DNA from: Pogonophryne albipinna
Taxonomy: Eukaryota; Chordata; Actinopteri; Perciformes; Artedidraconidae
Length of the DNA stretch: 64,000 nt
Direction: 5' to 3'
NCBI GenBank assembly: GCA_028583405.1
Contig: CM053259.1
Span: 23,170,234-23,234,233, forward strand
The translations under genes were made by a program, and so were the position numbers. Positions 56,976 through 64,000 of this stretch are shown piece by piece; position 1 is the first letter of the stretch; the number at the start of each line of letters is the position of its first letter. Below the pieces are notes generated by a model. The model saw nothing but the letters and a program-made list of their open reading frames with translations. It was not told where the DNA came from and did no database searches.

Positions 56976-57125
56976 TTATTTTTTACATTTTGTAACAATC
57001 TTTAAACATTTGTAGAGACCAAACACTGTGGTTAAAATGAGTGTCTTTATGACGTCTCTCACACCGTTGGTATTTTTCACAAGATACATTTTTAAACACA
57101 TCATCTTGATACAGAGATAACACAT
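56976..57125 (-). CDS. 49-aa ORF (right arm)
   Basis: Mirror of 45285-45434, open throughout, with substitutions such as KMYLVK for KINLVK. Function unknown. Confidence 0.4.
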   Translation of the reverse strand: MCYLCIKMMCLKMYLVKNTNGVRDVIKTLILTTVFGLYKCLKIVTKCKK

Positions 57126-57218
57126 TTTCGTAAGACCTTTTACATAGGTAGAAAACACAATGCTTTTCTTTGAGGGGGTCTTTAGTTTTAAATGATCTGG
57201 TGAGGAGGGTGTGACTTG

Positions 57219-58027
57219 TTATGTTGAGTTGGAGGCTGAGTCCTCTGCAAAAGTGAGAGTCTTTTTCACCTGTATAATGTCCATCGATGTCTGACTCTGT
57301 TTAAAAAGTTCTTTAAGCTTTGTAGCTTTTCCATCAATCATTTTCAGCCAAGCAGTCAGAGGCACCCGCAGGATGTCTGAAAAACCCCGCATGTAGAGTT
57401 GAAAATACTCCAAAACAAAATCATCAGAGGGGTCCTTCCCCAGCGTCACCACACGGCTTGCACGGTAATACCATCGCCCCGATGGTCCGCTTTTAGTTTC
57501 CCAGACGGTGCTTGTCATGACTCTTCTCACTTCTGGCGGCGGGGGGATATCTCCTTCTTCTTCTTCCTTCACATTGAGGGGCAAGCGGTGAAAACTCCTT
57601 CTTTGATCTCGCATGCTGTCTGCGTTTCTTTGCTTTTCTTTGCAAATATCTTGTACACCGCTGGTTCCATTATGGTTTCTTGATGCACTACTTCTTCCGA
57701 TACAATGGTTGCGTGGAGATCTCTGGAAGACACCAGAGTTAACACAGCCCAATCTGTTGAGGTCAGTGTCGCTTTAACACTACGGGGTCCATACGTTTCT
57801 CCATTCTTCAGATTGTAGAAATGCAGTTCATTCGCCATATAGTTGAATACATAACACCAAACATCGCCATTTTTCAGAGTCCATTCTTCATGAAGTTCCT
57901 CGGCTGGAGGCGTCTGAACCCGGGTCAGATACTGCATTCGTTTCTTGATTGGTGTTCCGGACATATGGCGGTAAGTTTTCACAGGCGTCTCGCTGATTAA
58001 ACCCATATCTAGGCATCTCTTGGCCAT
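57219..58027 (-). pseudogene. gene A, right-arm copy, frameshifted
   Basis: Mirror of 44385-45191. It reads in frame from 58027 to about 57590, where a small indel near the acidic linker shifts the frame (the first frame stops at 57569). The second half continues in another frame to 57219. A second, self-correcting pair of 1-bp indels alters about eight residues around the LEYF segment. Otherwise it differs from the left copy by few residues. Confidence 0.85.
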
Positions 58028-58149
58028 TTTTTTTTTTTTTTTTAAAAGGTGACTTGGTGAGCGTAAATGACTGGCTTGTTATTTAGTTTGAGCGTATTTA
58101 TTTTTTCATCTATTTCCACCCCCTTACTTTTAAATGATCTGGTGAGGAG

Positions 58150-58555
58150 GGCGGGACTTGTTATGTTGAGTGGGAGGCGGAGCCCCCCTGTAAAAGTGGG
58201 AGTCTTTTTCACCAGTCAAACCTTTTTTGTTGCATACAGGAAATTCTTATAGTGGTGTATAGTAATTATAAAAAAGACAAAAAGATCATGTTTTTTTAAA
58301 TTGTTTTATTTGTTTCCCTCTTTACGTATTTTGAAAAGTACACAACCGAAAATCTGCCACTTCCTCACAGAGCCCCTCCTCCAGCACACATGAACTCGCT
58401 CCACAACCAAAAGAGGGCACGAGATAAGTTTATGCAAAGATCTCTGGCTGTAGGCGTCTGACTCCCGCACAGCTGTGGCATTCGTTTCTTGACTGGTGCT
58501 CCGGACGGATGGCGGTAAGTTGTCACAGGCGTCTCTTGGCCAATTTTCTTTTTTT
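58150..58555 (-). pseudogene. truncated upstream copy of gene A (right arm)
   Basis: Mirror of 43868-44255 with the same broken start and internal deletion. The residual frame extends further upstream here (to 58623) because of local differences, but shows no additional homology. Confidence 0.7.
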
Positions 58556-58699
58556 TGCAAGGTGACTTGGTAAGTGGAAATTACTGTCTTTTTAATTAGT
58601 TTTGAGCTTATTTCTATTTTCACCTAATTCCCTCCCCCCCTATCTGCTAGCCTCATAGCCCAAAAGGAAGGGGGTGGAGAAAGGGGGGAGAGGCCTGGG

Positions 58700-59135
58700 C
58701 GGGGAGGGGGTTAGACAGTCTCACGCATAACTTCAAAGAGACACCTAGATTAACATCAAAGGCTTATAACACACCACATCACAGGGCAAAACATCAAAGG
58801 CTAATTAGATTAGAGGGGACCAGACAGCATAACTTCAAAGAGACTGCATTAATCAACACATCAAAGAATTAGACAACAAAGGCACTACACAGGGGGGGTT
58901 TTCACACCTACCTGTTATCTCACATCAAAGGCTTAGACTACAAGGGGGGACAGGGGCCAGACAACATAACTTCAAAGAGACTGCCTTAATCAACACATCA
59001 AAGGCTTAGACTACAAGGGGGGACAGGGGCCAGACAACATAACTTCAAAGAGACTGCCTTAATCAATACATCAAAGACAACAAAGGCACTACACAGGGGG
59101 GGCTTTTCACACCTACCTGTTATCTCACATCAAAG
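58700..59135 (-). repeat. terminal repeat array, right
   Basis: Mirror of 43255-43690 with the same CATCAAAG and CTTCAAAGAG words on the + strand. Copy order differs slightly, suggesting unequal exchange or slippage after the arms separated. Confidence 0.88.
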
Positions 59136-59244
59136 GGTCTCGAACAATGGGAGGCGGGACTTAGCTCATTTGCATAATTGGGGGCGTGTCACTTTTTATG
59201 CATACTGATGAGACGAAAGGGGCATCATTAATACTACTGATGTA

Positions 59245-60063
59245 GAGAAAATCAAACACATTTTAATACTGAATCATAAAAAAAAAAGTCTAACCAACAC
59301 TTGTTTAGCTTGTGCACATTTGATCTTTTGACACACATTACTGCATCAGTCTCGGACATCAATTTCTGATGTGGTGGGATATTGCATTCAAAATAAAAAT
59401 ATGGACAGTCAGTCCAGAAATTCCGTTTCCTCCCTTCCTAAACAAAATAAATATGTATCACATGGCTTTAGATTTCGGAGGCCACCTTGAGTTCTTGTTT
59501 GGATTGGCTACTCTTAGCAATAGAGGTTATCAAGGTAGCAGCAGGTTGGATCGCCTGACTTTCTTACCACTTGTTTGTTTGTTGACGTTTGTGATAAAAC
59601 ATCTGCTTGCACTTGGTTCTGGTTTGTGTCCTGTGGCAGCATCAGCTGGAAAGCCTATGATTTGGAAAGACCTTCCAATCTCTGGCTTATAAAAGCTCTC
59701 TTTCCCACAATGGCCAGCAAAGCAAAGTAGTAGATCACATGAGGATTTTAGTATACCAAAATTCATAAAGGCAAACCTTCCTTCTTGCTAGAAGACAGTT
59801 TTTACAAGCTTAAAAAATGCTGCTTAAAGCAAATGTGCATGTTTCTTGTCCCCCACTCACTCCTTTAGGTACTGTAGTTGCTCCAGATTTTGGAGAAGAT
59901 TGGGACTATTTTATTTCAACAAGAGCTTTAAACTCTTTAAAATGTGTTCATATGATATTTTAACCTGCATAAAGCTTGATGCGAGCTATTCACTTTGTTT
60001 CCTGCCACTGGCAGTCCTCCAGGGATTATAAGCAAGCATGAATGGTTCAGTATCTTGCCCAAT
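59245..60063. other. sequence between the two large insertions
   Basis: Begins with the empty-site flank after GATGTA, so its first part should be the displaced btd 3' UTR or downstream region. No exon, RNA gene or repeat recognised. Confidence 0.4.
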
Positions 60064-60629
60064 GATACATTCAGGGGTTAAATTGGGCCGGGGCTGTCCG
60101 GGGCTAAGCCCCGGCACAAAGGACGATGCTCTGACGTCATCACCCTCGCAAATTTGTCATATACAAAAAACTACATGTTAAAACTTTTTTCGTTCTTAAT
60201 ATAGACTATATTAGGGTCGATATGTTAAAATAGCAGATCTCTGTGACCGGATATATTGTTTTTCGGCTTATTGAACATGTGTCTCTGCTCCGATCGGCTC
60301 CGATCAGGAGCTGCAGCATTTGATACAGATAATGGAGCAGATAATGCTTTAGGGCCTCATATACAGTAGCCCTTAAAGAGCCTGTGACACGAGTTTCCCC
60401 CATCATCCAAACCCATCAATTTGAGTAAATATTGTCCCCTTGAAAACCGTTACTGAACTGATTTTGGATATTTGTACTTTGATAACCATTAATCTGCCCT
60501 TCAATGTTGACCATTTTCTGGATCTTCTCGGGGATTCTTCAAGTCCCGCCAAATTATGGGTGACGTCATTGCGGGCACAGCGCTCCAGCTGCACCGTTCA
60601 GGATCCCAGCATCTGGATGTAAACGCACG

Positions 60630-60779
60630 ATGGCGCACACAGCAGCAAGCTCAGACAGCGATGACAGTTTAATTTTGAATGTGTCTGAGAGCTCATATGA
60701 GGCTGAAGGATCGGTTTATGTTGTATCTGTTAGAAGTTTAGGAATTAGGTGCGTCAATATGGGCGATCATACGGTCATG
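60630..60779 (+). pseudogene. N-terminal remnant of an element-encoded protein
   Basis: MAHTAASSDSDDSLILNVSE starts a Ser/Asp-rich acidic frame that ends TAG just before the third element (60784). Such acidic starts occur in proteins carried by TTAA elements of fish, but the frame is too short to identify. Confidence 0.35.
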
Positions 60780-60783
60780 TAGC

Positions 60784-61656
60784 CAGTGGTGGACTGGGAC
60801 TAAAAATCATCCCGGGACTCTCGACCGGCCCACTTCGGTACCCGCTAGTAAATTGTCAACGGGGGGAGTGGGGGATGTCAGGGGCGGCGGGTGCTGTAGA
60901 TAGTAAATGTAAATATGTAAATATTTGTGTCACTGCATCCTGGTAAAATACAAATATAATGTATAATGTCTGTGTCTTTGACATTAGCGCTGCTAGCCAC
61001 CTGTGCCCTGTACTACGAAGCCAGTTCAACATACCCTGGATATGTTTGAGTAACAAACTAACTAACAACAACAAACTAACAAACGAGATCTCGCTAAGCG
61101 GTCCTACGACGCTGGTTATCAACTCGGTAAATCAAGCCAGGGTTTCTCTCACCAGCTGAGAGCGCGTTCACGTCTAAGACACGAGTGGATCTGACTTTAA
61201 TTACATTTGACTCGAGTGTTTCGTCAACATAATGTGTTGCTTAAAATAATACTTCTGCATACAGTAGGCTATGTGACACTGCAAGTGTTGCACGGCCAGA
61301 TACGGCTGGAGAAGCTGACTCAGATAAGGAAATATATGATATATTATATGATCGATGATCTGATTGATGATGTAATATGAATGATAAGTGCGACACGTCG
61401 GCGTCTTCTCTGCATACGGCAGTTTAAACTGTATTTCCTTTATCCTGTAATATGACTTGAGAGATTTAAACTCCGCACACTGAGTTGATCTCTTTTCTAT
61501 AGACGCCGGAGGCGGGCAGCGTCAGGTAAAAAAAGTTATTTAGCCTTCCCAAACCTGAGCCTCACGCGCCGCCTATGGGGGATGTGCTAGTGACTTATCC
61601 GACCGGCCCACTTCGGTACCGGCCCATCGGGATTCGTCCCGATGGCCAGTCCGCCC
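60784..61656. mobile_element. innermost DNA element
   Basis: Starts CAGTGGTGGACTGGGAC; the right end near 61640-61656 carries CCAGTCCGCCC in inverse. CGACCGGCCCACTTCGGTAC and TGTCAACGGGGGGAG occur near both ends as direct repeats (about 60822/61598 and 60858/61666), so the exact right border is uncertain. Confidence 0.6.
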
Positions 61657-61852
61657 AAGTAAACTGTCAACGGGGGGAGCCTCGCTGCGGGGAAACGGTG
61701 GACCTAGTGTCCCGATCGGAGTGGGAATAATAATAATAATAATCCGTGCATTTTATCCATTAATTTCCCCAACATTGTGGTAAAAAAAACACACGTTTAA
61801 TCCATGTTGGTGTACTACAACTACAAAAAGCATCGGTTTGTTTTCTCATCAG

Positions 61853-62130
61853 GAAATGCAGACCGGCTCAAACAAACGATTTTTAATCATCATCCTCACG
61901 ATCATTTAATGTATCATATGTTCGCCGAATTGACATGAAAGCACTAATAAATGTAGTTTCATGCACTTGTTTACAACTACAAAAATAATCGATTTGTTTT
62001 TATATCACATCCTACGGGAGGAAATTCAGCAGCTCTCACTACCGATTTGTAATCCTAATTTAATCATCATCTTCACCACGATCATTTATGTTTATGTTCG
62101 CCGAATTGACATGAAAGCACTGACAAATAT
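61853..62130 (+). repeat. direct repeat pair of about 110 bp
   Basis: Two copies containing ATCATCATC, CACGATCATTTA and TTCGCCGAATTGACATGAAA, separated by about 165 bp start to start, inside the TTAA-target element. Confidence 0.75.
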
Positions 62131-62827
62131 GAATATACTGTAGTCAACTTCATTAAAACGTTATTAACGTGCCTAAACTCAGTAATTCACCATTTCTACG
62201 CATGACAACACACTTTGTCCGTGTTTGGCTCTCTCGCCGCACAGTGAAGCGTTCCCGCATTGACGTCACTTCCGGCTTCCCCCAAAACTTCAAAATGAGT
62301 CGAAGGAATTTCCCCGCGATGTTCGAAATTATTGATATTTATCGGAACGGTATTGCACCTTCTTTTTTAAACTGACGGTTCGAGATGACTAGTAGCCCAA
62401 TATTTCATTGCACAACAGTTGTTGGGATGCTGTCACAGGCTCTTTAAGGTAAAATCATGAGATCCCCCCCCCCCACTACATTTCAAATCCCAATTTAACC
62501 CCTGGATAAATTGATATATTGACTTCAGGAGATGAAACCTCTAATCATCTGATTGGTTGTACATTATAAAGGTATTGGAAAAAAACATAGAGCAGCACAA
62601 AATACAAGAGTGAATGTGTTCCCAGATTTATACGGTAAACACAACCCTATGTTCCTATTGGATTGGTTAATTCACCTCTGACAAATACAAATGTGCAAAT
62701 ACAAATGTTCTTTATCTCCGTTTACCTCAGCCTTATATTAGACATTGAACCCTCTCTCTCAAAATAATAACCTGTCGGTCTGGTGTTCACCATTTATTCA
62801 TGTCAGGAACATTTGAAGATTGGAACA

Positions 62828-63040
62828 ATGCTTTTAACCATTGTCATCAGTTTTTCTTTTTTAACAGTAGTCGTTCAAATGGAGCCCAAGGTGGACTCCT
62901 CGTACGTTGCTGCTGTTTATGAGCACACCGTCATCCAGACTGGTGACCCTCGTATCCCTGTTTCCCGCTCTGATGCCCTGAGGAACATGCAGAAAAACCT
63001 GGATATCTACGAGGTGCAGGCTGCCAAAGCCACCAAACAG
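62828..63040 (+). CDS. btd: second biotinidase/vanin-family gene, exon 1 (partial)
   Basis: Exon 1 of a tandem paralogue of the gene at 38730. The ATG at 62828 lies in a matching GGAACAATG context; signal peptide MLLTIVISFSFLTVVVQ; then KVDSSYVAAVYEHTVI and KNLDIYEVQAAKATKQ before a GTATGT donor at 63041. It is 71 codons, phase 0, the same phase as exon 1 of the first gene. The remaining exons lie beyond 64000. The protein aligns residue for residue with the first copy except for scattered changes, so both likely encode secreted amidohydrolases. Confidence 0.9.
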
Positions 63041-64000
63041 GTATGTTGGATAGAACAGTGATACATGTTTTGTTGCTGTCTTCAGTGAAAGTAAGTAAAT
63101 TGTCCTGCGTGTCATAGTTGTTCATTTTTAATTCAAGCTTTCCACTATGTTAGTTCTTTTTTATTTTAATGTATTTTAAAAATAAAAAACAAGTGCTATT
63201 TAAATTCTGTGAACATATTTAAATGAAATGCAAACAATCTGTGTTCAGAAACTATGCCTTAAAAAAGCCATCAGCACTGAAAAGTTATGAAATCACAATT
63301 TTTTAAGAATTTAAAACTAAAGATTCTAAATTAATTTTTTACGGTTTCTTTTTTTGTTGCAGCATATTTCAATGACATCAGTTGACAGGACAGTCAGTAT
63401 GAGAAAAAAAGTGTTTTTTGAACATTAAAGCATTTAAACATGTTCTAGTAGAAACCATATCTTGTAGTTTATATTCAACAGATCCTAACCGAAGACCACC
63501 AACTTAAAGAATCAGTTTCTGCTTGATCAGGGCCATAAATTACTACAAGGTAGGCCTACTGTCAGGATTATATTAAATAAAAAGGACATTCTTTAAATCA
63601 TGATAGAAGACGGACATGTATTGTAAACTGAGTCATCAGGAGTGGTTCTGTTTCTATAACTGTAAGGAATACAATCAATAAATGGGCCATTCTACCGAAT
63701 TGGACCAAAGTCAGGTTGGAAATGTTTTGAAATGTTATATGTTTTTTTCCCAAAACTTTGTCCATATATATTTTGCACCATATCTAAATTACACATATAA
63801 GAACGGTACATTTTTATATCGTATTTTCAGACTGTATTGGAATGTTCTTCCTCTACCAAAAATGGTCACTACTGAAACATAGTACATACAATGCAGTAAA
63901 CAAGTATTATATTAACCTGTTAAGATTGTTTTACCTTCCCTTATCTAAATAGTATTTTAACAAATATGTATTGAGGGTTTTCACAATTAAATTAATATAA
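63041..64000. other. intron 1 of the second btd gene
   Basis: AT-rich with no exon 2 (the [15 protein letters not shown] block) before the window ends; no repeat recognised. Confidence 0.6.

Larger units (their letters stand above)
43144..59238. mobile_element. giant palindromic Polinton/Maverick-like element
   Basis: A 16,095-bp insertion with exact 6-bp target duplication GATGTA (43138-43143 and 59239-59244). Its termini are identical inverted AGTAGTATTAATGATGCC. The arms 43144-52215 and 53613-59238 are inverted copies (about 5.5 kb each once a nested 3.6-kb insertion is removed from the left arm); the unique centre is 52216-53612. Polintons are 15-20 kb, start AG and make 6-bp duplications, which fits. 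However, no polymerase B, retroviral-type integrase, protease, packaging ATPase or capsid frame is present, so it is at best a non-autonomous derivative. All genes are intron-less, point inward and have AATAAA signals, like a DNA virus. Class assignment is inference; the boundaries are seen directly. Confidence 0.85.
53613..59238 (-). repeat. right arm of the palindrome
   Basis: Mirror of the left arm, read on the - strand from 59238. It lacks the nested THAP element, has one more 170-bp repeat than the left arm, and carries single-base frameshifts in genes A and B. It is contiguous in gene direction with the central ORFs, so arm plus centre (59238 to about 52300) probably preserves the order of the parent genome. 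Confidence 0.9.
60377..62443. mobile_element. TTAA-target element inside the hAT
   Basis: The ends AGAGCCTGTGACA and TGTCACAGGCTCT are flanked by TTAA on both sides (60373-60376 and 62444-62447), a piggyBac/Kolobok-type target. The interior includes two direct repeats (about 61853-61965 and 62021-62130) sharing GTTCGCCGAATTGACATGAA. A third element interrupts it at about 60784. Confidence 0.85.
60072..62504. mobile_element. outer hAT-like element of a transposon nest
   Basis: The ends CAGGGGTTAAATTGGG and CCCAATTTAACCCCTG are flanked by a near-perfect 8-bp duplication (GATACATT 60064-60071; GATAAATT 62505-62512). Most of its interior is a second element at 60377-62443. Confidence 0.85.

Noticed and set aside
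43144..59238. Teratorn (herpesvirus-piggyBac fusion) as the identity of the element
   Set aside because: No TTAA duplication, no piggyBac transposase, far too short, and no herpesvirus gene recognised.
43144..59238. Endogenous retrovirus
   Set aside because: Ends are inverted, not direct, repeats; there is no tRNA primer site, no reverse transcriptase and the duplication is 6 bp with AG termini.

Overview
The window is nuclear DNA from a ray-finned fish, probably a percomorph. This is inferred from multi-exon vertebrate genes with GT-AG introns, abundant hAT and TTAA-target MITEs, a tRNA-type SINE and non-LTR retrotransposon tails of teleost type. Three host loci are clear. snx13 runs on the + strand, with its promoter near 7.42-7.69 kb and 25 coding exons from 7692 to 31551; all intron phases close to a 954-residue protein, and a 3' UTR ends near 33.8 kb. 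A two-exon dmac1-like gene (mitochondrial complex I assembly) lies on the - strand at 35460-36524. A biotinidase/vanin-family gene has six coding exons at 38730-43123, and exon 1 of a second tandem copy at 62828-63040 runs off the window.

Region by region: 1-7.4 kb is intergenic with no gene I can defend, apart from a perfect 31-bp hairpin and a 360-bp-spaced duplication. 7.4-33.8 kb is snx13, whose introns hold at least nine mobile elements, several with exact target-site duplications. 34.3-35.2 kb is a 5'-truncated LINE. 35.4-36.5 kb is dmac1. 37.5-38.4 kb and 39.1-40.4 kb are hAT elements. 43.1-59.2 kb is a giant palindromic element. 60.1-62.5 kb is a nest of DNA transposons inside each other.

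The most unusual object is the 16.1-kb element at 43144-59238. It is flanked by an exact 6-bp duplication (GATGTA), begins with AG at both ends, and consists of two inverted arms of about 5.5 kb around a 1.4-kb unique centre. Each arm carries the same compact, intron-less, virus-like genes: a 268-aa protein with two relics of itself, a 49-aa ORF, a protein with a Cys/His cluster, and 80-aa and 63-aa ORFs. Each arm also has terminal arrays rich in CTTTGATG and a 170-bp tandem repeat array. The centre holds two more ORFs, one with a very basic N-terminus. The 6-bp duplication and AG termini suggest the Polinton/Maverick (adintovirus-like) class, but no polymerase B, integrase, protease, ATPase or capsid gene is present. 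The layout is what a defective, end-duplicated (snap-back) linear genome would look like after germline integration. A TATA-like promoter module recurs before the genes, and two unrelated ORFs share the same leader and first seven codons. A second palindromic transposon with a THAP-type N-terminus later split one gene in the left arm only.

The large element sits 20 bp after the biotinidase stop codon, so it separates that gene from its original 3' UTR and from its tandem sister. Function calls for the element's genes are open; I describe what is visible and do not name them.
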